Positions 1 through 11,554 of a stretch of DNA of 60,000 nucleotides are shown piece after piece. The stretch is from Gnetum montanum (taxonomy: Eukaryota; Streptophyta; Gnetopsida; Gnetales; Gnetaceae), in assembly GCA_015680685.1 (NCBI GenBank), contig MNCI01033639.1:332323-392322 (forward strand), in the 5' to 3' direction. The notes below the pieces were generated by a model. That model ran no database searches. It worked only from the letters and a program-made list of their open reading frames with translations, and had not been told where the DNA came from. Position 1 is the stretch's first letter. Each line of letters opens with the position of its first letter. Made by a program: the position numbers and the translations under genes.

Positions 1-1165
1 TAGCTCACCTTCTTCCTTAGCTACTTGCTCCAGTAGTCTATGAATTTGATGGGACTTAAGTTCAAATAACCTTTCTTGGGCATAAGTTCCAAGGGTCCTT
101 CTTTCATGCCTAAGCCCATCTATGAGATGACGTAGTTGATCCCGTTGCGAATAACCATGGCCAAGACAATGATATAAGAGTGCACAATAGTGGCCCATGG
201 TAGCATCCAAGGGTTCATGACTTCCTTGTTTCCATCCTTGGATTTTCTTTCACAGGTTAGACACCCAAGAATATGTTTGGTACTTATAGTTGAACAGTTC
301 TAACATCATACTCCACCTACGAATGGATTTTTCTTCTAAAGACCAGTACCAGTTTTTAGCTTCCTTTATTAGTGTTTGTGGGAACAACTTAAGATTTTGC
401 CACTTGTTTTCTATGTTTTGCAAGGCACACGCATCATGAAATGCTTGTAAGTGATTTTGAGGATCAACATTATATCCCCCTTCAAATCGTGGGATGTTAT
501 TCATCTCTAGCCTCTTGATCCTACTATCTTTTTGGTTCCTTGTTAGAACTCTCATAGCCTCAGTTATATCTAGTATGCTTCACATAGCGAGTAGGGGTTC
601 ATCATGATCATCTCGTTCATAGTGTCTATGGTTCTTACGCAGTTCCCTATTCTCCCTTCTTCTATAGCGTGATTCCCTAGAGTGCCCTCGTCCTCCATCT
701 TGGTTGTCTCGTCTATGACTTCCACTTTATTTACCCTTATCCTCATGATCTGTTTCTCTATGGCTACGTCTAGACACAGAAGGAGAGGGTGAAGGTGACA
801 ATGAAGGTGAAGAAAAAGGAGAACCACCACCATGATAGTGTCTACTACCTTCTCTCTGGTGGTCTCTACCTTGATCGGGATTGCTATCAGAACACCCACC
901 TTTGTCATGTGCCTTTGTTCCTTTGTCAGACTCTTTGTGTCCGTTAGAATGAAGGTTCTGATACACAACCCCTTGGCCAAAGTCAAGGGGAGGAACATCG
1001 TTATGTGGGTGACTACCTAAGGCAGGTTCATCACCCTCAATTTCACTTAAAACATGTGGGGCATCCTTACACCATTTTTCCTTCAAGGACTTACGATGTC
1101 TCTCCTATTGCAAGTCCCTTTGACGTTGCGCTTTGGTAGGATGACTACGCAATGTACTCAGCGTG
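1..1165 (-). pseudogene. Athila-like gypsy gag, C-terminus off the left edge (element A)
   Basis: This is a retrotransposon capsid gene read leftwards from about 1165. The first third is low-complexity: a Ser/Pro run followed by an Arg/Asp/His-rich stretch. The capsid domain follows at about 250-555, with the motif NNIPRFEGG, then VDPQNHLQAFHDAC and a KLFPQTL...WY core. It continues to position 1 through HLIDGLRHE and GTYAQE. The reading frame is continuous from 1165 to 1 but carries four stops (near 1107, 724, 572 and 247). Each is explained by a single C-to-T change at a CAA, CAG or CGA codon. It lies downstream of the PBS and LTR at 1561-2455, so this is the 5' half of a minus-strand element. 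It is not translatable as it stands. Confidence 0.85.
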
Positions 1166-1560
1166 TAAGTGTTGCATGCCTATTTGTGTGAAAGCACGAA
1201 GAAGCATACTTGGGACTGAACAATTGGGAGGTAACACTATATTACCTTCCAAGTCACGCCAATGCAGCTATTTGTCTTTGTGGAAAATAAAGGTGAAGTT
1301 AGGTACATATTTATTAGGATGAATATATACCACACAAAGCTGTTGAGGAACTTGCGGGTCAACGCCATGTGTATTTTGCTACCGATTGCTTCTTGTGTTA
1401 GTCCTAGGCGGTGAAGTGCTCTTGTGTGAAGAATAAATCTTATCTTATTCAGTGTGCAATGTACTCTATGTATTTTTATTTATTTTTTAACCAACCCTAA
1501 GGGTTCGTTCCAATGATGTGAATAATTTCCTAAGTTCTACTTAGCGCACAAATAGCTAAG
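1166..1560 (-). other. Leader region between PBS and gag of element A
   Basis: This stretch lies between the primer-binding site and the recognisable start of gag. I see no independent gene. It has the position of the untranslated leader, and in Ty3/gypsy elements that is where packaging signals usually sit. No such signal can be identified by eye here. Confidence 0.5.
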
Positions 1561-1578
1561 TCCCCAACAACAGCTCCA
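1561..1578 (-). promoter_or_regulatory. tRNA-Asp-type primer-binding site of element A
   Basis: Read on the minus strand the site is TGGAGCTGTTGTTGGGGA, one base after the LTR end. It is a degenerate match to the complement of the plant tRNA-Asp 3' end (TGGCGCCGTTGCCGGGGA). It marks the LTR at 1580-2455 as a 5' LTR and fixes the minus orientation of the element. Confidence 0.75.
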
Positions 1579-1579
1579 A

Positions 1580-2455
1580 TGATAAGTGGCAAGGTACCCC
1601 TACGCTCAACCATACGAATACAAGCGTTTCATACACGATCTGGTCAAATTCCAAGGACTAAGTGCCTATGTACTTTTGTAGAACAATAACGAGTTGATTA
1701 ATCATTGTCTTCCCAAACTTACTTATATGTCACAGTTGTATGGTTAAGTAAGCTTGAGGTATACTAAGTAACGAGTTCTAATTTTTATGGTTTTTATGTG
1801 TTTAATATCCTGTGCTAATAAAGAGGGGAGAGAGAAGTAACTAAGTAACTAATCTAATTTGACTATTCATTAACTAAGTTCTAAGTACTCCTAACACCAG
1901 TATCCATTCCCACTTGCCGTACACATCTTGAACTAGTGCAATGTTGTTAGGATTACCAAATGCTAATCATTACTAGGTTACCAATTGCTAATCGTTACTA
2001 GGTTACCATATGCTATATGCATGCTCGAAGTGGTTGTACTGAGTGTATTTAACTAAGAGAGTTGTAGGGTGAGAGAAATCATTAAGTAACTACGAAAGCA
2101 TTAAATAATAATTGACACTAATTAATCTATTCTGTATGCTGCAAGGTTTATCATAAAGTTCATCTTTATTGCCATACACAAAATGTGCTCAGGTACACAA
2201 TGCTCGAATAAAGATTAGTTCACTCTATGACTCCTACTACAAGCACACAAAAATAATTCTAACTTTAGAGGAAGAAAATGGCAAGAGTTTGGCTAAGGGA
2301 CTAATTCTTAGCTATGGAAACCAAGGGTGCTACCTCTTATTTATAGATAAGGAGACAAGTCGCGATATTGGGTATTTGATATCACATGGTCGATCTGATA
2401 TCACAGACACGATATCGTGGATGCAATATTACATACGGGATATCATGGTTCATCA
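1580..2455 (-). repeat. 5' LTR of element A (876 bp)
   Basis: On the minus strand the LTR starts TGATGAAC at 2455 and ends at 1580 next to the PBS. A TATA box (TATAAATA, minus) lies at 2338-2345. Upstream of it, at about 2362-2447, is a cluster of GATATC words. The R/U5 part (about 2130-2200) closely matches 10080-10165 in the LTR of element B in opposite orientation, including the words TGTACCTGAGCACA and TTTATGATAAACCTTGCAGC. The five bases after 2455 (TTAAC) would be the target duplication, but the other copy is outside the window. The short plus-strand ORF at 2169-2459 is LTR sequence, not a gene. Confidence 0.9.
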
Positions 2456-4000
2456 TTAACTACATTTAAAAATATTATGAAATTTTGAGACATCCATATG
2501 AAACTCTCAAGATATGAAAGGAGTAGACCTAAAATTTGTCATCAATATTTTATGCTCATAAAAATAATAAACTTAAATCTCAAATGAAATTAGACCCTAC
2601 CCAATCCCTACCAAATATAAAAAGAAAGGAATTTTTATTTTTATTATATTTTTATGAAGCATCAACCATGTATGATTTCTTCTATGGCTAAAATATAGAA
2701 GATACAAGTTATACTTTGGCACTATTGGTCCAATTTTTTGTTAGTTTTTTCTTGGGCTCATACTATGTCCCTCTAACAATACATGCTATTAACTACAAGA
2801 TCAAACTATAGTTAGTTGTCATTTCATTTTGTTTTCAGATTCTCCTCTAAAATGGGTTACCTTAAACATTGGAAGACACCATCAATATAGTTATCATGAT
2901 AAATACCTTGGCTAGAAGATTCACCTCTCTCCCATGAAATAGCGTTAATTTAGCTTAGTCTCCTTTCCCTTGCCTTGAGGTATATAACAATTTCAAAATA
3001 GTATGAAAATCATACCTTCTTCTTGTGTGATGCTATTGACCCTTTTGGAAGAAGTCCCTTGATATTGGCCTCTCTTTTAGCTTTGATTCTTCACCCTCTA
3101 TGATTCATGAGGTAGAAATCCATCTTAATCAGCAACATACACTATCTAGGTGCAAGAAACTAATAAGCAACGTGACCACTATCTACAAACTGATAAAGTA
3201 AGGCTAGACCATGGAATATATCCATTTACGGCTATTTAAACTCTATGATTCGTTTGCCCAGTTAACCCATAGCGCAATACAAAATTGGTGAAGGGAAGGG
3301 AAGCTGTACATTTTAATGCACTGGGCCCACCTTTGGTGCTCTTTATGAAACATCATCTCCTGAACTAGTTATTAAAGTTTACGTGGCATGGTAGGGCTGA
3401 AATTGTCGCCGTAGGCATGACATATCAGTTTGGTGGCAGTTGCCATTGTATATTATTCTTGATTAATTATCTCAAGAGTCTTGGTGCACTATTTTCTTGC
3501 TTGAGAAGAGAGTTCATGCACTAATTTTTATTATGAAATTCAAGACTATGACCGTAACCCCTGCGATCAGGCATGAATCCAATTTGACATTTAAAAAAAA
3601 TTCACCATCCATATTGAGTGGAGGGGAAGTAACGTCGGGAGAGCTTTAGAGGGTTTCTAGGTTCTTATCCATGTTGATCCGTAACAATCATAGAAGCGAT
3701 CAACGCAGGCTGGGGGATCACGTGGCTGGCAAACTTTCATCAAATGTACTAACATTGCCTTAGGTAAAATTGACTAACACTAAATAGTCAAGCATATGCT
3801 ATCAAATATGCACAAATGTTTTGCGGAGGATATATCCAACAATGTTCCTATTCATGGCTATACAATAGACCGAGGGCAAAAACAATAGGCATTTATTACT
3901 TTTTAGTGAACCTTTCATAGAATAATCAAAAACAACCCCTGGATTTTAGCTGAGAAAAGGATATTGCTTTACTAAACCCATCAAAATAGTTTGTAGAAAC
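2456..4000. other. Unassigned segment between elements A and B
   Basis: About 1.5 kb without a recognisable coding domain, LTR end, PBS or RNA gene. It precedes the gag tail of element B and may be the decayed leader or gag of that element, or older flanking repeat. No LTR homologous to 9857-10669 is visible here. Confidence 0.4.
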
Positions 4001-4029
4001 TACCAAGGAAATAATATCCTTACCGAAAA

Positions 4030-4650
4030 CCTAGCCTGTATAGATATTACTTGTAGTAGCTAGTCTCTCCATGTGACTCTACTGGTCACGGTACTCCTCA
4101 ACCTCACTACCAAGCTCATGAGTATTATAGAACTCCTTCTCTTAGGGGAAATGTTCCACAAACATACCATCCTTCTTATCTGGCCACATCTCTTCCACCA
4201 ATAGCTCCAATACCACCTACTCCAACTATGTAGGGTGAAATCCCTACCCAGCCGTAGCAATGTAAAGGGATGTTAACTCTCAACCTACTGTTGGTTCCAA
4301 CAACCACATAAAGAAAAGACCTTTCTTTAGAATCAACAGTCCAACCAAGCCCTTGTAATCACAAGCAGCTGATTTCTTAGATGCCTCAGTATCAATCAAA
4401 ACTTCGGAGCCTCCTTCAACTCAACTATCACACTCAACGCATACGATCATGCTAACACATACCATCATCGATTGGATCAAAGCTGGCCATCTTTCCAGGA
4501 AATCTCTGATCCTAGGAGTCCTTTGATATATTTATAAATCACTAGAAGTGAACTGTGCAAGGCTCTTTTGGATTCAGGTTCTGGTGTCAACTTAATTTCT
4601 CAAGAAATGTACAAGGCTTAGAACCTAACTCCATTGAAAAAGAGTGACAT
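4030..4650 (+). pseudogene. Gag tail and aspartic protease of element B
   Basis: A proline-rich tail (around 4110-4235, with LPPIAPIPPTPT) resembles the C-terminal part of Gag in this group. It is followed by the aspartic protease active-site motif DSGSGVNLISQEMYKA at 4571-4618, with the catalytic Asp codon at 4571-4573. Retroviral-type proteases cut Gag-Pol into its mature parts. A stop follows directly after YKA. The flap and second half (an ILGRP-like motif) are not clear in this copy. The match is by motif only. The same motif recurs on the minus strand at 29.7 kb. Confidence 0.65.
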
Positions 4651-5189
4651 TAATCTAGAGTTGGCCAAGCAGTTTAGCACTATTCTGTTGGGACTAGTGG
4701 AGGACATTGTTACCATTGTTTGTGGGTTGGTCGTACCCAGCTGATTTTCTAGTGATTTTGGTAAACAACCGTAAGGGGGACTTCCCAATCATAATGAGAA
4801 GAGCATGACTAAGCACAATTGACGCGTGCCTAGGAATCTGCTATCTCTCATTGAAAATATCAAAGGAAAACATATTCGGGAAGATCGAGAAGAAGAAGTT
4901 TCATGCATCGCATACAATGACACAGGGTGTAATTGAGTGTAGAGGTCAGGGATTGTGCAAAGTTTAACATTGCCTGCATGCAATCAGTGTGCACAAGTGA
5001 TTAACATATAAAGATGCCTGTATGCAGCAGCCACACAATAGAAAGGCATCCAGTGGTTGATAGCTGATCAAGAAAGTAGTTCATTCATATGCATGGAACC
5101 AACTGAGGGTTTGACTTGAGCCTACATCAATAGCATAGATGCATTAGAGTAAGTCTATCGCCAACTTCCAAATTTTAACCTCGAAAATA

Positions 5190-6670
5190 TCAACTGGGGG
5201 AAGTTGGAAATCCCTAAGAAATTTAAGCAAGAGCCTCTCAAGCTAAAACCATTGCCCATTAGTATGGAATACACATTCCTTAAAAATGGAAAGTCGATAA
5301 TTATTAATGCTAAGCTTGCTTCACAACAAAAAGAGAGACTACTGAAAGTGATAAATAGATGGTCGAAAGTCTTCGCTTGGTCATAACCTAAATTAACTGG
5401 AATAGATTCTAGGATATTTTAACATAGGATTTACACAGACCTCTCCATGAAGCCTCGAAGACAATCACAAAGGCGTTTGAACCCAAAGCTGAAGCAAGTA
5501 ATCAAGGAAGAAATCAAACAGCTTCTCAAAGTTGGGTTCAAATACCCCATTGTTGATAGTGAATGGGTTAGCCCCTTAGTTATTGTGCCTAAAAAGGAAG
5601 TTAAATGGAGGGTGTGGATAGATTTTAGGCTACTGAATATGGCAACATTCAAATATCACTATTTGTTGCCATTTGTTGAAAAAGTCTTAGACACCATCAC
5701 AAAGCATCGCTATTACAGTTTTCTAGATAGATATAGCATATATAACCAAATACAAATATCCATAGAAGATCAAGCCATGACTACGTTCACCAGTCCTTGG
5801 GGAACGTTTACATACAAACAGATGTCGTTTGGCTTTTGCAATGCCCCTACAACGTTTTAACGATTAGTTCTAAGCATATTTCAATAGCAAATAGAAAATG
5901 GTGTGGAGGCTTTTATGGACGACTTGTCCACTTATGGAGCAAACTTTGATCAAGCCTTTGACTCATTAAAGCAAGTGTTAAAAAGATGTGTAGAAACCAA
6001 TTGGAGGCTCAATTGGCAAAAAAGCCATTTGATAGTCCAAGTGGGTGTAGTACTAGGGCATAAAATCTCACACACATGGACAGAGGTAGACCCTGAGAAA
6101 ATCAAAGTTATCCAAGGAATTACCCATCAACCGAAAACTATCAAAGATATTCGATCATTCCTTGGATACAATGGCTACTATAGGAGATTTATTGAGAACT
6201 TTTCAAAGGTTGCCAAAACCATTGGTGGAATTGATATAAAAGGACGTACCTTTCAAATGGACCAGGGAATGCGAACTAGCTTTCCAAACTCTAAAACAAA
6301 AGCTAGTAGATATACCCATTCTACAAGCTCCTAATTGGTTCAAACCATTCCATATCATGACTAACGTATCCAACTATGCCTTAAGAGCTGTACTTATATA
6401 GTTAGATGACCAAAAGCATTCTTATTACATCCACTGTGCAAGTAGAAGTATTGTTGGTGCACAACTTAACTACACTACCACAGAAAAAGAATTAATAATT
6501 GTAGTATTTGCACTAGAAAAGTTTAGACACTATGTATTGGGATATAAAGTATATATACATACAAATCGTTGTGCAATAAGGTTTTTCATGAATAAGCCAA
6601 TGGTAAGCCCTTGTATCATACGANCAATAAGGTTTTTCATGAATAAGCCAATGGTAAGCCCTTGTATCAT
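5190..6670 (+). pseudogene. Reverse transcriptase and RNase H of element B
   Basis: A pre-RT linker (5204-5386, LKPLPISMEYTFLKNGKS) leads into RT at 5447-6240. RT motifs include RRLNPKLKQVIKEEI, WVSPLVIVPKK, PWGTFTYKQMSFGFCNAP and the catalytic FMDD at 5912-5923. LGYNGYYRRFI marks the end of RT. RNase H follows at about 6330-6640 (TTTEKELIIVVFALEKFRHY). In-frame stops TAA (5858-5860) and TAG (5885-5887) and a frameshift near 6230 inactivate it. Both stops replace conserved Gln-like positions by a C-to-T change. The catalytic aspartates themselves remain. RNase H runs into a duplicated segment and then the assembly gap. Confidence 0.88.
6574..6670. repeat. 46-bp exact duplication joined by a single N at 6624
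   Basis: The 46 bases at 6574-6619 are repeated exactly at 6625-6670, directly before a run of Ns. A lone N at 6624 separates the copies. This is the signature of two contig ends that overlap but were not merged, so it is most likely an assembly artefact and not a biological repeat. Confidence 0.85.
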
Positions 6671-7076
6671 NNNNNNNNNNNNNNNNNNNNNNNNNNNNNN
6701 NNNNNNNNNNNNNNNNNNNNNNNNNNNNNNNNNNNNNNNNNNNNNNNNNNNNNNNNNNNNNNNNNNNNNNNNNNNNNNNNNNNNNNNNNNNNNNNNNNNN
6801 NNNNNNNNNNNNNNNNNNNNNNNNNNNNNNNNNNNNNNNNNNNNNNNNNNNNNNNNNNNNNNNNNNNNNNNNNNNNNNNNNNNNNNNNNNNNNNNNNNNN
6901 NNNNNNNNNNNNNNNNNNNNNNNNNNNNNNNNNNNNNNNNNNNNNNNNNNNNNNNNNNNNNNNNNNNNNNNNNNNNNNNNNNNNNNNNNNNNNNNNNNNN
7001 NNNNNNNNNNNNNNNNNNNNNNNNNNNNNNNNNNNNNNNNNNNNNNNNNNNNNNNNNNNNNNNNNNNNNNNNNNNN
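6671..7076. other. Assembly gap of 406 Ns
   Basis: Unsequenced bases. From the surrounding domains the gap should contain the RNase H end and the zinc-binding and first catalytic Asp regions of the integrase of element B. Any reading frame drawn through it is meaningless. Confidence 0.99.
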
Positions 7077-7870
7077 GTTAAGGATTGTACATCATCTATA
7101 GCTACACGATTTGTTCAACAACAAATCATAAACAGGTTTGGTGTGCCTCATGCACTTATTTCAGACAATGGTACACACTTCACAAACACAAATTTTTTAA
7201 AATTAATGCAATGCTTAGGGGTTGAACATAAACTGACAACACCATACCACCCCCAAGCAAATGCTCAAGCCGAAGTCACCAACAGGGAGATTACAAAGAT
7301 ATTAACAAAAACTATCAAGTTTAGGTGAGACTGTAGCACTAAACTGAATGATGCTCTTTAGGCATACTGCTCTACATAGAAACTCCCTACAGGCTACTCT
7401 CCCTATGAGTTAGTGTACAAAAAGATTCCAATGCTTCTGATTCAAACTGAGCTTCGTACACTATCCACGACATGTGACCTCAACTTTGACCTTGATCTAG
7501 CATAGAAACAATGATTGGTAACCCTTAACTTGCTAGATAAAAATCGACTAGTTGCCCTGTCATCTAACAAATTGCACAAGGCATTCAATAAATAACGTCA
7601 TGACCTAAGAATTAGAAAAGTTAAATATCAACTAGGAGATAAGGTTCTCTACTAGAATCCCACACATGTGCCACAACGTACTAAATATCAAATAATATGG
7701 GAAGGACCTTATATTATTTATGGAACTTTTCTTTCAGGGACCATGACAATATACAAACCTAAGAGCCTAGACAAAAATCTGTTGGTTAATGTGCAAGAAA
7801 CCAAACCTTTTCATGAGCTTAGGGCAGCTAGTACACATGTTGCCTTTATTGATGGACAACCTTGCTCACT
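7077..7870 (+). pseudogene. Integrase, C-terminal two thirds, of element B
   Basis: The integrase core is visible with the second catalytic Asp in LISDNGTHF and the catalytic Glu in AEVTNREI, preceded by TTPYHPQANAQ. A stop at 7326 follows, then a degenerate C-terminal domain: YSPYELVY near 7400, LHKAFNK and WEGPYIIYGTF near 7700, then KPFHEL. At least six stops interrupt it. The first catalytic Asp falls in the gap. The same protein family is found on the minus strand at 54430-55540, with closely matching text such as CLGVEHKLTTPYH. Confidence 0.88.
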
Positions 7871-7889
7871 ATTTTGGATCTCCTCCCTC

Positions 7890-9856
7890 CAACTCAATTG
7901 TGGGGGAGATGTCCACCTATGCTAACCAATATAGACTCTTAGTTCTTTTTGAATTTTTATTTTACACATTTTTGTTTTACACATTTTTGATTTACACATT
8001 TTCCAACTTTTCTTATTTTTGTTTTACAACATTGTTTATATTTTTACTATCTCTTTGTTTACTTGATTTACTTTTTATTCATCATCCAATAAGTGCTCAT
8101 GATGCTGGATTGAATTATATCATATTGATTGCTAATGTTTGGTTTTTACCTTTGAATTATGATGTTGATATTAAGGTATGGTTCTTTTGGTAAAATAGGC
8201 AATGAGTCCATGCCGTCCACTTATCCATACAACTCTATGGTCTCATTTGGCTTGAAATTGTACAGTCCCCTTTTTTTAAGTAAACTTGTTAATGAATTGG
8301 TGGTTGGGTATTTTTAAAACCAAGGAAAGACTTAAAGGATAAAAAGGGTGTGATTTTAAGGGGATTTGATGTATTTGTGCTGGCCATCTCTTGGGTTCTT
8401 GGATGCTTGTTTCTTGGGTTTTTCACCATTCTACCATTGATCAAATATCAGGAAGCTGAGTGAATAAAAATAAGTCTTTGCATTGTGTGGTCCTCACACA
8501 AAAAATAAAAAATAAAAAGAATGAGAATTCGAAGCACATCCTTTAAATGTAATAAAGCAATATAGGCTACAAGCACTGGTTAGGGAATTGGAAAAACATG
8601 TTAGCCATGCCTGAAGATTTCCTCTAACTAAGGCCCTTTCTTGCTTCTTGCTTCTTCATCTCACTTTTCTCGAAATGGTGGTGACTCTTTGTGAAAGGAT
8701 TCTTGTTGCTTCAAGAGGATGGATTGGTCAAGTGTGTTGGTGCGAGGTCACTGGATGTGGTTTGTTTGAGTCTGAATTTAGGATGAGTTTTACTCAGTCA
8801 CATTAACCATAAAGTACACAAAGGACTTTACACAACCTTGTTCTTGGGATTCAATTCCATTTTCTCCTCTCCATCTTTCGCTCCATTTTTCCACCTCATT
8901 GCCAATTTTATCATTAGTCCGTTTCTGGGTTGATGCATTGTTTTTCTTTGGTGAATTCTTGTAGGTAAGTTTTTAAATCTTGCTTCTAAATGACATTCCT
9001 AGAGCCTATGGACTCTTTGGTTTGTGGGTTTATCAGGGCATAAAAGGCATAAGCCTGTTTTGAGGAGGACCCATTGGCATTTCTTTTTGGTGCAATTGTT
9101 AACTTATTTTTCTTAAACATTTCCTGCAATCAATCATTGCTTATTTCATCCCCATCCACGACATCCATTCTATTGGCATTGTTGTTGTTATTTTTTTCCC
9201 ATCTTTCTTGTTCCTCATATTTTTCCATCTTATAGCTACCAGAGGTTTGCTCTTAGTCGTGGGGGTCCTGGCACAAATTTTTTAATTTTTTCCATTCTAC
9301 TATTTGTTTAACCCCTACACCTTGGGTAGTCACTAGTGATAAATCTCCGAACCAATTTCTACTATAACCACAACTCAGCCAATGCACTTCATATCAAGGC
9401 AAGGTATCAATTGCATTATGGTTTATCTATCCTTTCTCATTTGTGACTATGTTGTGTGTGCAGATGGCAATCATACAAACAATGGACTGGGCTTTGAAGA
9501 AGCACTCAGGATAGACTAGAACTGGAGTGTTTACAAAAGGAGCAAGTTTGGTGGCATGGCTATGGATAAACAATGGAAGGCACAATCTTGGCATTGACGG
9601 CAACACACCATCTTCTTTCTCTATCTCTTTTTCTCTCTTCAAGTTGCCAAATAAAGGCTTGGATATCATTTATGTACAAGTGTTCACCACAATGGTCATG
9701 AACACTAATGTTGTAATATGCTTATTCATCCATTCACTGGGCACATTGAGTCTATTATCCCATTCCACTGTCAGTTGTCAATTAGTCAATAATCCCATAC
9801 TTTTCCAATATTTTGTAAGAAACTCGAGGATGAGTTTTCATTTAGTCATGGGGGTA
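7890..9856 (+). other. Post-pol region of element B with conserved noncoding blocks
   Basis: About 2 kb between integrase and the 3' LTR. It begins with a T-rich stretch of TTTTACACA-like repeats (7940-8060). Blocks shared with elements E and K follow in the same order: CATGCCTGAAG and CTAACTAAGGCCC at about 8606-8636, GAGGAGGACCCA at 9062-9073, and a pre-PPT block at 9826-9856. A splice-acceptor-like CAG directly followed by ATGGC lies at 9461-9468. The reading frame after that ATG is short and broken, the remnant of an ORF that is longer in element E. No intact gene is seen. Confidence 0.65.
9845..9856 (+). promoter_or_regulatory. Polypurine tract of element B
   Basis: The sequence GTCATGGGGGTA directly precedes the 3' LTR start TGATGAA. 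Elements E and K have GTCGTGAGGGTA and AGATGTGGGGTA at the same place. Position and purine content fit the plus-strand primer site used in reverse transcription, though it is shorter and less pure than usual. Confidence 0.6.
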
Positions 9857-10669
9857 TGATGAATTGCAATATTGGGGCCGCGATATCAGAGCCTACCATG
9901 CGATGTTGGATACTTGATATCGGGACTTGCCTCCTTGCCTATAAATAAGAGGCAGGCACACTTGGTTTCATAGTTAGATAGTTAGTCCCTTAGCCAAACT
10001 CTTGCCCTTTCTCCCCTCCAGAGTTAGAATTATTTCTGTGTGCCCGGAGTAGGAGTAATTAAGTGAACGGATCTTTATTTAAGCATTGTGTACCTGAGCA
10101 CACTTTGTGTACGGTAATAAAGACAAACTTTATGATAAACCTTGCAGCATCCAGAATATATTAGTTAATGTTAATTACTATTATTAAATGCTTTCTTAGT
10201 TAATTAATGATTCTCTGTCACCCTACAACTCTCCTAAGTAAGCACACACAGTACAATCACTTCAAGCATGCGTGTAACATGTGGTAACCTAGTAACGATT
10301 AGCATTTGGTAATCCCAGTAGTGTTGTGCTGGTTCAAGATGTATACGGAAAGTGAAAATGGATACTGGTGTTAGGATTAGTTAAAGCCTAGTTAATCAGT
10401 AGTTAAGTTAAAGTAGTCACTTAGTTATATCTCTCTCTTCCCTTATTAGCAGCAGGACATAGAAACATAAAAGCCATAAAAATCATATGCTTTAAGCTTG
10501 CTTAACCATACAATCATGACATACAAGTAAGTTTGGGAAGACAACGATCAACCAACCCATCTTTGTTCCACAAGGACGCATAAGCGCTTAGTCCTTGGAA
10601 TTCAACCGGATTATGCATGAAATACTCATATTCGTATAGTTGAGCATAGGGGTACCTCACCACTCATTA
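9857..10669 (+). repeat. 3' LTR of element B (813 bp)
   Basis: It starts TGATGAATTG and ends CCACTCATTA, a one-base variant of the family end ACTCATCA. U3 has GATATC words at about 9891 and 9916, and a TATA box (TATAAATA) at 9940-9947 in the family context CTATAAATAAGAGG. R/U5 matches element A's LTR in reverse. No PBS follows the right end, which fits a 3' LTR. Confidence 0.9.
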
Positions 10670-11208
10670 GATTTAGAGCTACTTGAAGGAGCTGTAGGAG
10701 CTTGAGCTGGAGGAGCTAGAGAAGGAGTCTAATGCCTTGGGGCCATGATATCAGTGATTGAAATCTTAATAGGAATTCTGCAATCTTTAAGAGGAATCCT
10801 TTAATCTTTCATTATTTTTATGGGCAAAGACTTCTTTCTTTTGTATTTATAAAAGAATAAAGAGAACATTAGTGGGACAAAATAAAAAGTACTAACTTAA
10901 GTTAAATTAATGATTTAATAAAGCTAACACTTACTTTTTATGATTTTGTGATTGATAGGTTCACCAAAACAACATGATCTTTGGTTCAATTCGTAGTGCT
11001 CTCTGAGACAATTCTAACAGTACCAATTTTGTCAAAATTGGATTTACGATTTGGGAGATAAGGTGTTTCTCGAGTTATGTGCAATTTTAAAATTAAAAAA
11101 GTGTTTGTTTTAATTTTTAAAATTAATTTTTAAATTTTCTTTTAATAAAAAAATTTTAGGAAGCTAGAGGTCATGGGTTTGGCCTTGACCCTGAAATTTT
11201 TTTATCTA

Positions 11209-11233
11209 GTATATATATATATATATATATATA
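11209..11233. repeat. TA dinucleotide microsatellite
   Basis: About twelve TA units in an AT-rich context. A second similar run is at 50582-50603. Confidence 0.95.
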
Positions 11234-11554
11234 AGCCCCTTTTACAGGGTTGTGACCGGCCTTGCTGTTGGCTGTAGCAAGGACCATAGGCCCATCTAGC
11301 CAGTAAGCAACAACAACTAGGCTTGCTAAAGGGCCACTACAGCCCTAAAGGTTGCAGCAAGGATGGCCACTCTCCATAGCCGTCGCATCACTTGTTACCT
11401 TCTATCACATCCATTACCTGATGTTGCATCACTCCCTGCCATCGCATCACTCCTTGTCATTACATTGTTGCTTGCTGTCATGCCATTGCCTACCATCACC
11501 AATTGCCTACCTTGTTGTGCCTATTGCTTGTGGTTGCATTGATGCCATCCTTCT

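Larger units (their letters stand above)
4000..10669 (+). mobile_element. Element B: 5'-truncated Athila-like Ty3/gypsy retrotransposon
   Basis: The plus-strand order is gag tail, protease, pre-RT linker, RT, RNase H, gap, integrase, post-pol region and 3' LTR. The domain order with integrase after RNase H is the Ty3/gypsy order. The long post-pol region and the tRNA-Asp PBS of sister LTRs fit the Athila/Tat group. The main capsid domain and 5' LTR are absent, so the 5' end was lost or lies in the unassigned DNA upstream. The left boundary given is approximate. All enzymatic ORFs are broken by stops. Confidence 0.85.

Noticed and set aside
570-1020. Overlapping ORFs at 570-998 (minus) and 832-1020 (plus)
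   Set aside because: They are other-frame shadows of the gag N-terminal region of element A, which has low-complexity codons.
4060-4260. 66-codon minus-strand ORF
   Set aside because: The plus strand here encodes the proline-rich gag tail of element B; the minus frame has no recognisable domain.
6537-7328. A 263-codon open frame and a 139-codon frame at 6662-7081
   Set aside because: Both run through the block of Ns. Only the integrase part after 7077 is real sequence.
9527-9859. 110-codon ORF in the post-pol region of B as a functional env-like gene
   Set aside because: It is out of frame with the acceptor-linked ATG at 9464 and lacks the motifs of E's ORF. At best it is a collapsed remnant.
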